A stretch of 64,000 bases of DNA from Billgrantia desiderata (GTDB lineage: Bacteria; Pseudomonadota; Gammaproteobacteria; Pseudomonadales; Halomonadaceae), in the NCBI GenBank assembly GCA_011742915.1, contig JAAQTN010000002.1, forward strand, positions 154,616-218,615. The letters are read 5' to 3'. Below are positions 43,836 to 52,867 of this stretch, in pieces. The position numbers were made by a program, and so were the translations under genes. The notes beneath the pieces are model-generated. The model was given only the letters and a program-made list of their open reading frames with translations, did not search any database and was not told the DNA's origin. Numbering within the stretch: the first letter of the stretch is position 1; each line of letters begins with the position of its first letter.

Positions 43836-43877
43836 TGCGCAAGCCTCGTCAACAACGTCGAGGCTCGAGCATGCCCT

Positions 43878-44636
43878 TCAGGCCAGGCTGTCGCTTGTCG
43901 AATCCTGACCTCTGGCGGCAGCGCGCTTCATCAACGCCAGCCGCCGCCACTCGCTGGGCGAAACCGCATGCCACTGGCGGAAACTCTTGGAAAAATGGGC
44001 GCTGTCGGCAAAGCCGCAGGTCTGGGCCACCTCGGTCAGCGAGACGTTGTCGATCAGCAGCCGCTCGCGGGCCAGCGCCAACCGTTCCCGCACCAGCCAT
44101 TCGTGGGGCGATTGGCCGGTCAGCGCACGGAACTGGCGGGCGAAGACGGCCTCGGCCAGGTGGCAGCGGCGAGCCATCTCGGCCACGCGCCAAGGGTGCG
44201 CCAGGTCGGCGCGCATGGCGGGCAGCAGATCGAGCAGCTTGAGCCGCGGCGGCACCAGGCGACGACCGCCGGCTCCAAGCGCCAGCTCGAGCCAGCGGGC
44301 CAGCGCCTGGTCGGTGCCGCCTAACCTTTCCCCCTGGGTCACCAGCGGCTCCGGCAAACGCCGCGCCGAACCTTCGAACAAGCCCTCCAGGAGCAGCGCC
44401 TCGCACCACCCCTCGGGCAGGTCGAGCACCAGCACGCGGTTGTCTCCCGGCGCCAGATAATGATGCAGGTCGCCGCTGGCCACCGGGGCCAGCACACCGC
44501 GGGTCACATGGATGAGCCGCCCTGCCGCCTCGAGCTCCAGGGCGCCATCGAGCCCCAGCAGCAGCTGGTGAAAGCCATGCCGGTCGCTCAGTTCGCGATC
44601 GGGGTAGCTGCGGGTTTCGACGAGGGGGCTGCCCAT
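43878..44636 (-). CDS. AraC-family transcriptional regulator
   Basis: A 252-residue regulator. The N-terminal cupin-like sensor (about 1-110) includes DGALELEAAGRLIHVTRGVLAPV. The C-terminal AraC domain has two HTH units: HPWRVAEMARRCHLAEAVFARQF and VSLTEVAQTCGFADSAHFSKSFRQW. No effector can be named. It lies immediately upstream of the YddG-like exporter gene, its best candidate target, and 19 bp downstream of the corA stop on the same strand. I use the ATG at 44636 (MGSPLVETR). Confidence 0.88.
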   Translation of the reverse strand: MGSPLVETRSYPDRELSDRHGFHQLLLGLDGALELEAAGRLIHVTRGVLAPVASGDLHHYLAPGDNRVLVLDLPEGWCEALLLEGLFEGSARRLPEPLVTQGERLGGTDQALARWLELALGAGGRRLVPPRLKLLDLLPAMRADLAHPWRVAEMARRCHLAEAVFARQFRALTGQSPHEWLVRERLALARERLLIDNVSLTEVAQTCGFADSAHFSKSFRQWHAVSPSEWRRLALMKRAAARGQDSTSDSLA

Positions 44637-44655
44637 GACATATCCATCCCGGCAC

Positions 44656-45741
44656 CTAGAACCAGCGCTTGCGCTTGAACCACACCACCATGCCCACGGC
44701 AACCACCACCATGAGGCTCCATACCATAGGATAGCCCCAGTACCAGCCGAGTTCGGGCATGGCGAAGGGGCTGTCGGGATTCTCGAAATTCATGCCGTAC
44801 ACGCCGACGATGAAGGTCAGCGGCATGAACACGGTGGCGATGATGGTCAGGGTGCGCATGCTCTCGTTGAGTCGATTGCTCATGCTGGAGAGGTAGACGT
44901 CGAGCAGGCTGGCCGTCATGTCGCGATAGCTCTCCACCAGGTCGATGACCTGCACGGTATGGTCGTAGATGTCGCGCATCCAGAGTCGCGTGTCGGGTGT
45001 GAAGAGATCGTCGTGATCGCGCAGCAGCTGGTTGATCACCTCGCGGGTGGGCCACAGATAGCGGCGCAGCATGATCAGTTCGCGCTTCAGCCCATGCAGG
45101 TGCTCCAGGGTCGAGCTGTCGGGGCGGTCGAGAATTTCCACCTCGAGCTCCTCGATACGCTCGCCCACGCTGTCGAGCACCGGGAAGGCGTGGTCGACGG
45201 CGGCGTCGAGCAGACCGTAGAGCAGGTCGTCCGCCTCGCCCAGCGCCCGGCCGCCACGCTCCTTGAGCCGCCGGCGAAAGACGACGAAAGGATCCAGCGC
45301 CCCGCCCATGAAGCTGATGATGACGTTGCCACCCATGAACAGCGCCAGTTGGTAGAGATGCAGGTCGCCCTCAGCGTCCACTTCCGGAATGCCGAGGAAC
45401 ACCACCAGCGACTCATCGAAGCGCTCCACCTTGGGCCGCTGCCCGCCGTTGAGAATGTCTTCCTGCGCCAGCGGATGCAGCCCCACCCGGTCGCCCAGCA
45501 GTTCCAGCTCTTCTGCCGTGGGCACGCCCTGCACGTGCAGCCAGCACAGCGGCTCTTGCCCATCGACACTGGGGGTGGCCTCAGGTGCGACCTCATGGGG
45601 CTCGCCCCAGCGCCCCGCTTCACGACGGGCCAGCGTGTACGTGGCCGGCGTCAACAGCGCCGCCTGCTCCAGCGTCAGCTCGCGCAGCGTTCCCGGGGCG
45701 GTGCCGGCCGGGTGATAGTGCTTCTTGAACAGTCGGGTCAT
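44656..45741 (-). CDS. CorA-family divalent cation transporter
   Basis: A 361-residue CorA-like channel. A large N-terminal cytoplasmic domain (to about 300) is followed by two C-terminal helices with the defining GMN motif (IVGVYGMNFEN) at the end of the first. A basic C-terminus (VWFKRKRWF) completes it. It forms pentamers for Mg2+, Co2+ or, in ZntB-like members, Zn2+. The start MTRLFKKHYHPAG (45741) is chosen because a 9-residue extension to 45765 lacks a ribosome site. Confidence 0.92.
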   Translation of the reverse strand: MTRLFKKHYHPAGTAPGTLRELTLEQAALLTPATYTLARREAGRWGEPHEVAPEATPSVDGQEPLCWLHVQGVPTAEELELLGDRVGLHPLAQEDILNGGQRPKVERFDESLVVFLGIPEVDAEGDLHLYQLALFMGGNVIISFMGGALDPFVVFRRRLKERGGRALGEADDLLYGLLDAAVDHAFPVLDSVGERIEELEVEILDRPDSSTLEHLHGLKRELIMLRRYLWPTREVINQLLRDHDDLFTPDTRLWMRDIYDHTVQVIDLVESYRDMTASLLDVYLSSMSNRLNESMRTLTIIATVFMPLTFIVGVYGMNFENPDSPFAMPELGWYWGYPMVWSLMVVVAVGMVVWFKRKRWF

Positions 45742-45873
45742 GGGTTCTGGTCCAGTATCGAGCATGCAACGACCGAAGCAGGATAACGTATCGCATCCTT
45801 GGACGGTGGCCGAATTCAGCTAAGCTGAACCAGGCAATGCATGGCAGGAAGCGGCCCAAGGAAGGAGAGCGAC

Positions 45874-47331
45874 ATGACCATGACGGTGGGCGAGCTTTTC
45901 ATCGCCCTGGTGCTTATCTCACTGGTGCTGCTGGCCAGCAACGCCATTCGTAACGTCTCTCCCTGGCTGCGGCGACTGTTCCTGCCAAGCTCGGTGATCG
46001 GCGGGGCCATCCTGCTGCTGCTCGGCCCCGAGGTGCTGGGCCGCGTCGTTACCGGCCCCTTCGAGGAAGCCGCCGGCCTGTTTCCCGAGTACGTTTTCGA
46101 GAGCTGGGCAGCACTGCCCGGCCTGCTGATCAACGTGGTGTTCGCCGCACTCTTCATCGGCCGACCGATTCCCGGGCTGCGCACCATCTGGATGCGCGCC
46201 GGGCCGCAGGTGGTGGTGGGCCAGACCATGGCCTGGGGCCAGTACGTGGTCGGCCTGACCCTGGCGATTCTCATCCTGGCGCCCGTGTTCGGCATGAATC
46301 CCATGGCCGGCGCCCTGATCGAGATCGGCTTCGAGGGCGGCCACGGCACGGCGGCAGGCATGGCGGACACCTTTGCCGAGCTCGGCTTCGAGGAGGGCGC
46401 CGACCTGGCATTGGGGCTTGCCACCGTGGGCATCGTCTCCGGTGTGCTGATCGGTACCTTGATGATCAACCTAGCCGCCCGGCGCGGCGTCATCCAACTG
46501 GAAAACCCGCAAAAAACCGCCGAAACCCTGGATGAAGTGAGCATCCAAAGCGACGCCAGCGACCTGCCGCCTACCGAGGAGTACAGCGAGTTCAAGAAGG
46601 ATCTGGCCCAGGAGGAGGAAACCGCCGACCCGCTGAGCCTGCACCTCGGCCTGGTCGGCATCGCCATCGCCATCGGCTGGCTGATTCTCACGGCCCTGCA
46701 ATGGATCGAACAGCAGACCTGGGCGCGCAACGATGGCCTGGAAATCCTTGCCCACGTGCCGCTGTTTCCCATCGCCATGATCGGCGGCGTGATCGTGCAG
46801 CTGAGCGTGACGCGCTTCGGCCTCGAGCCCCATGTCTCGAGCCGCACCATGGCCCGCATCGCCGGCACCGCCCTCGACTTCACCATCGTCGCCGCCCTGG
46901 CAACGCTGTCGCTCACCGCCTTGGGCGAGCACTTCATCCCGTTCCTGCTGCTGGCCCTGGCCGGCATCGGCTGGTCGCTGTTCGTGTTGATCGTGATCGC
47001 CCCGCGGGTGATCCCCGAGAACTGGTTCGAGCGTGGCATCGGCGACTTTGGCCAATCCATGGGGGTGACCGTCACCGGCCTGCTGCTGATGCGCATGGCC
47101 GACCCCAAGAACCGCTCCGGCGCCTTCGAAAGCTTCGGCTACAAGCAGTTGATGTTCGAACCGGTGGTCGGCGGCGGGCTGTTCACCGCGGCATCGCTGC
47201 CGCTCATCGCCCAGTTCGGCGCGCCCACCGTGCTTGGCTTCACGCTGATACTCACCGTGGCCTGGCTGATCTTCGGCCTGCTCTACTTCGGCCGCATGGT
47301 ACCGGAGCGAGGACGTGGCAGGTGGAAGTGA
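45874..47331 (+). CDS. Sodium/glutamate symporter-like (GltS family) permease
   Basis: A 485-residue protein with about 11-12 membrane segments. GltS-type re-entrant stretches are visible: LPSSVIGGAILLLLGPEVLG in the first half, and FEGGHGTAAGMADTF, typical of the substrate site. A large cytoplasmic loop (about 215-255; EEYSEFKKDLAQEEETADP) divides it. Substrate in relatives is glutamate or other carboxylates with Na+. The ATG at 45874 has an excellent ribosome site (AAGGAGAGC preceded by AAGGA). A VOC gene follows 70 bp later. Confidence 0.85.
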   Translation: MTMTVGELFIALVLISLVLLASNAIRNVSPWLRRLFLPSSVIGGAILLLLGPEVLGRVVTGPFEEAAGLFPEYVFESWAALPGLLINVVFAALFIGRPIPGLRTIWMRAGPQVVVGQTMAWGQYVVGLTLAILILAPVFGMNPMAGALIEIGFEGGHGTAAGMADTFAELGFEEGADLALGLATVGIVSGVLIGTLMINLAARRGVIQLENPQKTAETLDEVSIQSDASDLPPTEEYSEFKKDLAQEEETADPLSLHLGLVGIAIAIGWLILTALQWIEQQTWARNDGLEILAHVPLFPIAMIGGVIVQLSVTRFGLEPHVSSRTMARIAGTALDFTIVAALATLSLTALGEHFIPFLLLALAGIGWSLFVLIVIAPRVIPENWFERGIGDFGQSMGVTVTGLLLMRMADPKNRSGAFESFGYKQLMFEPVVGGGLFTAASLPLIAQFGAPTVLGFTLILTVAWLIFGLLYFGRMVPERGRGRWK

Positions 47332-47401
47332 CTCAAGCGCTGGAGCCTGCCGACTGCCTGAGCCATAGTGTCGATGGGCTCCTCACGAGAAGCGGGAAAT
47401 C

Positions 47402-47809
47402 ATGCTGCCTATCCAAGGAATCGATCATCTGGTGCTGCGCATCCGCGACACCGACGCCATGCTCGCCTTCTACTGCGACGTGCTGGGCTGCACGGTGGAG
47501 AAGCGTCAGGAAGAGATCGGCCTGATCCAGCTGCGCGCCGGACGCAGCCTGATCGACCTGGTCCCCGTGGCAGGCCAACTGGGACAGCGTGGCGGCGCCG
47601 CCCCGAGCCGCGAGGGGCGCAATCTCGATCACTTCTGCCTGCGCCTGGAGCCCTTCGACGAGGTGGCGATTCGCCGACATCTGGCCACGCACGGCATCGA
47701 GGCCGGCGAACTCATGCAACGCTACGGCGCCGAGGGCACAGGCCCCTCGCTCTACCTCGAAGACCCCGAAGGCAACACCGTCGAGCTCAAGGGGCCGCCC
47801 GCCATCTGA
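47402..47809 (+). CDS. VOC-family (glyoxalase-like) protein
   Basis: A 135-residue VOC protein of two beta-alpha-beta-beta-beta halves: GIDHLVLRIRDTDAMLAFYCDVLG, and LDHFCLRLEPFDEVAIRRHL. A metal-binding His (GIDHL), His (LDHF) and Glu (NTVELKGP) can be matched to those of glyoxalase-like enzymes or fosfomycin-resistance-type proteins. The exact reaction is unknown. It converges on the 76-residue ORF with 17 bp between. Confidence 0.9.
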   Translation: MLPIQGIDHLVLRIRDTDAMLAFYCDVLGCTVEKRQEEIGLIQLRAGRSLIDLVPVAGQLGQRGGAAPSREGRNLDHFCLRLEPFDEVAIRRHLATHGIEAGELMQRYGAEGTGPSLYLEDPEGNTVELKGPPAI

Positions 47810-47826
47810 ACGTCACCGGCCGGGCC

Positions 47827-48057
47827 TCAGGATTTCGTCTTGCGCTTGCCCGCCTGAGCGCGTAGGGCGGCCTCGAAGGAGCGGCGTGCCCAGGCGGCAG
47901 CCAGCTCGCGGTCCTCGAACAGCTCCTCCGGCGCCTGGTAATAGGACATTTGCACCACCCTGCCGCCCTTGTCGTACGCGAACGGCTCGAGCCCCTCGCG
48001 CTCGAAGTCGCCCAGGTTGTGCGCATCGACCTTGAGATAGAGCGTCTCGTCGGCCAC
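47827..48057 (-). CDS. Hypothetical 76-residue protein
   Basis: A small acidic/basic protein starting with GTG. It contains YLKVDAHNLGDFEREG, a Tyr/Glu stretch (VQMSYYQAPEELFEDRELAAAWARRSFEAA) in two parts and a basic tail (GKRKTKS). I do not recognise the family. It lies directly after the truncated CMD-like gene and starts about 40 bp from that gene's break point. It could be an intact gene newly placed there or the C-terminal piece of a longer one; the GAGGAAGG ribosome-like site is too far upstream of the GTG to settle this. Confidence 0.55.
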   Translation of the reverse strand: MADETLYLKVDAHNLGDFEREGLEPFAYDKGGRVVQMSYYQAPEELFEDRELAAAWARRSFEAALRAQAGKRKTKS

Positions 48058-48094
48058 CAGTGCTCGACCGGGCCGGGCGAGCCTTCCTCACTGA

Positions 48095-48280
48095 GCGGCG
48101 CGACTCCATGGGGCGGCGGATGGTGGCGATCAGCGTCGCCCAGGCCTTCATCACCTCGGGGCGATGACAGAACAGCCGGGCGTAGTTGGGCAGGTAGCCG
48201 AAGTGCGCCTGCTGGCGCTGATACATGGCCTGCACCTCGCCTTCGGCCTGCTCGGGTGGCGTCGTTGCGATATAGCTCAT
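48095..48280 (-). pseudogene. Truncated carboxymuconolactone decarboxylase-like gene
   Basis: It begins as a normal CMD/AhpD-like peroxidase-type protein: MSYIATTPPEQAEGEVQAMY, QRQQAHFGYLPNYARLFCHR, PEVMKAWATLIATIRRPMES. Family members continue with RR(F/Y)ELVTLAAA and a Cys-x-x-(x)-His site for another 120-130 residues. Here similarity stops at about residue 62 and the frame continues as unrelated Arg/Ser/Gly-rich sequence across the 76-residue ORF. The catalytic part is therefore lost, probably by a deletion. It lies 13 bp downstream of the cysteine synthase-glutaredoxin gene on the same strand. Confidence 0.75.
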
Positions 48281-48293
48281 GGGTCTCTCTCCC

Positions 48294-49784
48294 TCAGGCC
48301 GTGGCGGAACGTGGATGTAACCAGGCCGGCAGCAGCAGCCCGGTGTCGATAATGGCCTCGGCATCAAAGGCGACGCCGCAGGCGGCGAGTCGCCGCCCCA
48401 GGCTGCCGTCGTGCCATGCCTCGAACAGCTCGCTGCAGCCGCCGAGGGGCTCGCCACCGATGAAGATCTGCGGGATGGTCGGCGCTCCGCAACGCCGCGC
48501 CAGCACCGGGCGCAGGCGCACGCCCATGTCGTCGGTCTGATAGGCGGGTGAATCGAGATCCACGCTCAGGTAGTCGACCCCCAGCCGGGCGAACAGCTTG
48601 CGCGCCGCCCAGCAGAACTCGCACCAGGCAAGGGAGAACATCACCACCGGCGCCTGGGCCAGGCACGCCTCCAGGCATCGCTCGGCCTCGACATCGTACG
48701 CCGTAGCCACCGGCTGTACGGCCGCCGCTGCGGCAACGGTCGCCGGACGTGGCGCGGGCACATCGAAACGACACCCGGGCGTTGAGCGCGAAAGCGCCAG
48801 CTCTTCCTCGTTCATCTCGTCCTCGATGCCCTCGAACAGCGGGGTGGACTGGTAGCGCTCACCGGTGTCGGGCAGCATGCAGACGATATGGCTGCCGGCC
48901 GGCGCTCGCCTTGCCACCTCCAGCGCCGCAGCCAGGGTCGCACCGGCGGAAATGCCGACGAAGATGCCCTCCTTGCGGGCCAGCTCTCGGGCCAGCCGCA
49001 GCGCCTCATCCCCGGCCACCGGCACGACGTCGTCCACCATGTCGGCGGCTACCGCCTGCTGGGTCAGCGGCGAGATGAAGTCGGGGCTCCAGCCCTGCAT
49101 CAGGTGCGGGCGGAAACGCGGATGACTGACGCCTGCCGGCTGCACTTCGCCGCTGCCAAGCAGCGGGGCGTTGTCGGGCTCGGCAACGACGATTCGAATA
49201 CGCGGATCGGCCGCCTTGAGCACCCGGGACACGCCCTTGAGCGTGCCACCGGTGCCGAAGCCGCTGACCCAGGCATGAATCGGCTCGCCCTGCATGTCGT
49301 CGAGTATTTCCCTTGCCGTGGTGCGACTGTGCACCTCGGCGTTGGCTTCGTTCTCGAACTGGCGGCACAGGAAGTAGCCGTGCCTCTCTGCCAGCTCGAT
49401 TGCCTTGGCCAGCATGCCGCTGCCCTTCTCGGCGGCCGGCGTCAGTACCACGCGGGCACCGAGGAAACGCAGCAGCCGACGCCGCTCCAGGCTGAAGCTT
49501 TCCGCCATGGTCACCACCAGCGGGTAGCCCTTGCGTGCGCAGACCATGGCCAGGCCGATGCCGGTATTGCCGCTGGTGGCCTCGATCACCGTCTGGCCCG
49601 GGCGCAGGTCGCCGCTGCGCTCGGCCGCTTCGATCACCGCCAGCGCCATACGGTCCTTGACCGAGCCCATGGGATTGAAGGCCTCCACCTTCACGTGCAC
49701 GTTAACCGTCGGCGGCGCAAGCCGGGCGAGTCGCACCAGTGGAGTGCGGCCGATGGTGTCCAGAATGCTGGCGTAGCGGGTCAT
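48294..49784 (-). CDS. Cysteine synthase-glutaredoxin fusion protein
   Basis: A 496-residue two-domain protein. Residues 1-325 are an O-acetylserine sulfhydrylase (CysK/CysM-type): PLP Lys43 in GSVKDRMAL, EATSGNTGIGLAM (Asn72 region), and the phosphate loop GFGTGGTLKG. A linker of about 50 residues rich in Ala/Pro follows. Residues 376-496 are a glutaredoxin/thioredoxin-like domain with SLAWCEFCWAARKLF (Cys388, Cys391) and the cis-Pro stretch TIPQIFIGGEPLGG. The fusion may pair cysteine synthesis with delivery or reduction of sulfur. The ATG at 49784 has a GGAGACC ribosome site; the open frame to 50072 is not supported. Confidence 0.92.
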   Translation of the reverse strand: MTRYASILDTIGRTPLVRLARLAPPTVNVHVKVEAFNPMGSVKDRMALAVIEAAERSGDLRPGQTVIEATSGNTGIGLAMVCARKGYPLVVTMAESFSLERRRLLRFLGARVVLTPAAEKGSGMLAKAIELAERHGYFLCRQFENEANAEVHSRTTAREILDDMQGEPIHAWVSGFGTGGTLKGVSRVLKAADPRIRIVVAEPDNAPLLGSGEVQPAGVSHPRFRPHLMQGWSPDFISPLTQQAVAADMVDDVVPVAGDEALRLARELARKEGIFVGISAGATLAAALEVARRAPAGSHIVCMLPDTGERYQSTPLFEGIEDEMNEEELALSRSTPGCRFDVPAPRPATVAAAAAVQPVATAYDVEAERCLEACLAQAPVVMFSLAWCEFCWAARKLFARLGVDYLSVDLDSPAYQTDDMGVRLRPVLARRCGAPTIPQIFIGGEPLGGCSELFEAWHDGSLGRRLAACGVAFDAEAIIDTGLLLPAWLHPRSATA

Positions 49785-49955
49785 GATGGGTCTCCTCGGA
49801 TGGGCATGCCGACAGCTTCGCCCCGTGGCGAGGAAGCCGGCGTGTGAGCCAGCGTGGTTTTTCTGGCGACCCCCTTGAAGACGGAGTTGAAAATGACCGG
49901 CCAGCCCGGCGCGATCGGCGACTATACTGCTAGCGTGACAACATCGGGTCCGGAC

Positions 49956-52220
49956 ATGAACACGCTGACCCTCAACCTGCTTGGCGATCTCGAAGTCATT
50001 CGGGACGGGCAGGTATTGTCGCTGCCGCCTTCCCGCAAGACCCGCGCCCTGCTCGCCTACCTGGCCCGTCATTCACGCCCCCTGAGCCGCGAGCACCTGT
50101 GCGATCTGTTGTGGGAGCTTCCCGACGATCCCCGGGGCTCGCTGCGCTGGAGCCTGTCGAAGCTGCGTCGACTGGTGGACACACCAGGTCGGCCACGACT
50201 GCGAGCCGACCGGCTCGCCGTGAGCCTGGATACCTCCGACATCGACATCGACGTGGCCGGCCTGCATGCGCTGTGCAACGGCGGCCTGGCAGAGGCCGAC
50301 ATCGAAGCGCTGGAGCATACTGCCAACCGCTACCGTGGCCCCTTTCTGGAGGGGCTGGAGCTGGACCGCTTTCATGACTTCCACGGCTGGTGCCTGGCCG
50401 AACGCGAAGCGGCCATACGCGCCCAGACGACCCTGCTGACGACTCTGGTCGAGCGTCTCGCCGACTCTCCGCAGCATGCCCTGCCCCACGCCCATGCCTG
50501 GGTACGCCTGGCGCCCTTCAATGAAACGGCGCGTGCGCAACTGGTGCGTCTGCTGCTGGCGTTGCACCGCCCGCGCGAGGCCGAACAGCAGCTGCAACTG
50601 GGCGTGCGGCTCATCCGCGAGGCGGGCCTGCCGCTCAACGGCCAGTTGCTGCGTGCCTGGCGGGAGCCGAAGTCCTCACTGCCTCCCCTGCCGGAGAATG
50701 TCGATACCGCGACTCCACACGCCTCGGGAGCGGTGGGCACGGGGGAAATCCACCCGGACCTGACGGGCGACACCCTGGAAGTGATGCGCTGGGCCGCGCT
50801 GTTGGCACCGGATCCCGATTTCACCACCCTGGGCCAGGTCTCGGGTCTCGATACCAATCGCCTCGGTATCGCCCTGGAAGTGGCCGAACGCCATCACTGG
50901 CTCTCAAGCGACGCTCGAGGCCTGCGCTTTACGCACAGCGCCATGGCAACCGAGCTTTACGACGCCATTTCCCCGGTACGGCGACAGACCATGCACCGGC
51001 GCATCGCCGAATGGCTCGCCGCAAGCCCCCTCAACGACATGCGCCAGGCCAGTCGGCTGGCACACCACGCCCAGGCCAGCGGCGACCTCGACCTGGCAGC
51101 CCGGGCCATGATCGAAGCCGGGCGCTTCTGTCTGCGCAACTTCGCCAACGAAGCAGCCCAGCGCTTCGCCCAGCAGGGCCTGGCCCTGACCGATGGCATG
51201 ACCGGCACCCAGCGTGTCTGTCTCGCCATCGAACTGCATGAGATTCTTTACAGCGCCGCCCCACTGGCGGATTGGGAGGCCGGTGTCGGCGCAGTGGTGG
51301 CGCTGGCCGAGCAGGCGCTGGAGCACGGCGCCCTCGCCCATGCCCGGCTCGGCTACCAGTTGGCCAGCCATATCCGTTGGGCTCACGGCCAGTGGAGCGA
51401 CGCCCATGAGCAGACTCTCCAGGCGGAGCGCGCAACCCGCTGCGGCGATGACCGCGAGCAGGTCATCGCCATGGCGGAAACCGCGCGCTGTCTGGCCATG
51501 CTGGAGCGCGACCTTGGCCAGGCGGCCGAGCTGCTCGAGCAGGCACGCGAACTGGCCACTCGGCAGCACATCGGCCATCCCGCCATCCCCCTGGCCCAAG
51601 GCCTGCTCAGCCTGCATGAGGATCGCTTCGACAAGGCGGCGGGCTACTTTCGCGAGGCTCGCACCCTGTGCAAGGCCATGGGCGACCGACTGGGCGAGTT
51701 CCAGGCGCAGGAGTCGCTGCTGCTGATCGACCTGGAGCGCGACGATTACCGCCAGGCCCAAGAGCGCTGCGTCCAGTTGCAGGAACTCGGCAAGCGCCTG
51801 CGCGACGGCAGCGAGGCACCTTATGCCGACGCTGCCGCGGCCCTGTGTTCCTATGCCCTCGAGGACGACTCCGCCCCCTTCGGCGTCGCGCTCGTCACCC
51901 TGCGCCACGCCGATGCCCGCCATCGCCTGGCCACGCTGCTGCTGCAGGCGGCACGGCTCGATCTCGCTCGCGCTCGAACCGAAACGGCCAGGCAGCGCGC
52001 CGGCGAGGCTCTGGAGCATGCCCATGTGCTCGAACGTCGCAGCGAGCAGCTGCTGGCCCACGCCCTGCTGACCGAGTGCGCCCGCCGCCTGGGTGACGAA
52101 GACGAACGGCGTGAGCATGCCCAGGCCGCCGAAAGTCTGCTGCAGGAGCCCATTGCGGGTTGGGTCAGGCGACGCTGTCACACGCTATTGGAGCAACCTG
52201 CCGCCGAGGACGAAGCATGA
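49956..52220 (+). CDS. SARP/BTAD-type transcriptional regulator without an obvious ATPase motif
   Basis: A protein of 754 residues. The N-terminal OmpR-like winged helix (LTLNLLGDLEVIRDGQVLSL; LCDLLWELPDDPRGSLRWSL) is followed by a bacterial transcriptional activation domain (about 95-245, ending PREAEQQLQLGVRLIREAGLP). A helical segment (about 275-370) resembles the part after the ATPase in STAND proteins, then TPR-like repeats run to the C-terminus (FANEAAQRFAQQGLAL; RQHIGHPAIPLAQGLLSLHEDRFDKA). No Walker A is visible, so the P-loop seems missing. ATG 49956 fits the SARP start and a TATACT hexamer lies just upstream (49923); an earlier ATG is at 49893. Confidence 0.82.
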   Translation: MNTLTLNLLGDLEVIRDGQVLSLPPSRKTRALLAYLARHSRPLSREHLCDLLWELPDDPRGSLRWSLSKLRRLVDTPGRPRLRADRLAVSLDTSDIDIDVAGLHALCNGGLAEADIEALEHTANRYRGPFLEGLELDRFHDFHGWCLAEREAAIRAQTTLLTTLVERLADSPQHALPHAHAWVRLAPFNETARAQLVRLLLALHRPREAEQQLQLGVRLIREAGLPLNGQLLRAWREPKSSLPPLPENVDTATPHASGAVGTGEIHPDLTGDTLEVMRWAALLAPDPDFTTLGQVSGLDTNRLGIALEVAERHHWLSSDARGLRFTHSAMATELYDAISPVRRQTMHRRIAEWLAASPLNDMRQASRLAHHAQASGDLDLAARAMIEAGRFCLRNFANEAAQRFAQQGLALTDGMTGTQRVCLAIELHEILYSAAPLADWEAGVGAVVALAEQALEHGALAHARLGYQLASHIRWAHGQWSDAHEQTLQAERATRCGDDREQVIAMAETARCLAMLERDLGQAAELLEQARELATRQHIGHPAIPLAQGLLSLHEDRFDKAAGYFREARTLCKAMGDRLGEFQAQESLLLIDLERDDYRQAQERCVQLQELGKRLRDGSEAPYADAAAALCSYALEDDSAPFGVALVTLRHADARHRLATLLLQAARLDLARARTETARQRAGEALEHAHVLERRSEQLLAHALLTECARRLGDEDERREHAQAAESLLQEPIAGWVRRRCHTLLEQPAAEDEA

Positions 52221-52765
52221 TCGACGTGTTCCTGGAGCGCCGCCTCCCGCGCCCTCTCGGATCGAAGGTGGTGCGTGCCCTGACCCTGGAAGGACAGCCA
52301 TGCTTCGATCTGCATCGGATCCAATGGCAGGAAAGCCTGCTGGCACGAGATGGGCAACGCCTGGTCTGTCATTTTCAGGCACCCGACGTGGAATCGGCGC
52401 GTATCGGCCTGCGCCAGGCTGGGGCCGATGTCAGTTCGCTGTGGGGCGGCACCGTGCATGCTGCACCGGGCCTGAAAGACTCAGAGCTGGCGGAAGGCAA
52501 CGTGCTGGTCGAACGTCACTTCGCCGCCCCCGTCACCTTCGAGGCGATCCAGGCCCTGGAAAACGCCGGGGCCGCCTGTCTGTCCAACCATCGCGTACGC
52601 TTCCTGCGCACTCACTTCTCCCTCGACCGGCAGCGCATGCATTGCCTCTACCAAGCGCCCGATGCCGAATCGGTACGCCTGGCCCAGCATCAGGCCGGCA
52701 TGCCGGTCAGCAGTATCTGGGCCTTTCAGCGTATCGTACCGGCCGATACCACGGCGCAGCCCTGA
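52217..52765 (+). CDS. Tandem DUF4242 protein (nickel-binding-like ferredoxin fold)
   Basis: A 182-residue protein made of two DUF4242-like repeats. First half: VFLERRLPRP, then VCHFQAPDVESARIGLRQAG and VSSLWGG. Second half: VLVERHFAAPVTFEAIQALE, then HCLYQAPDAESVRLAQHQAG and VSSIWAFQRI. The usual protein is a single repeat of about 85-90 residues, so this is a duplication-fusion. Structures of relatives suggest metal binding, but the role is unknown. Its ATG overlaps the SARP stop, so the regulator and this protein are made together. Confidence 0.85.
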   Translation: MIDVFLERRLPRPLGSKVVRALTLEGQPCFDLHRIQWQESLLARDGQRLVCHFQAPDVESARIGLRQAGADVSSLWGGTVHAAPGLKDSELAEGNVLVERHFAAPVTFEAIQALENAGAACLSNHRVRFLRTHFSLDRQRMHCLYQAPDAESVRLAQHQAGMPVSSIWAFQRIVPADTTAQP

Positions 52766-52867
52766 AAAAACCACGCCCTCTCCCACGCTGGGTCTCACGT
52801 GCCCCACCGAATCTCGTTCCTGACCGCTGACGGTCACCCACGACGAGAAACAAAGAAGGAGAGCTCC

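Noticed and set aside
49854-49955. A longer N-terminus of the SARP regulator
   Set aside because: The added residues do not resemble the family and cover a TATACT promoter-like hexamer; the ATG at 49956 fits better.
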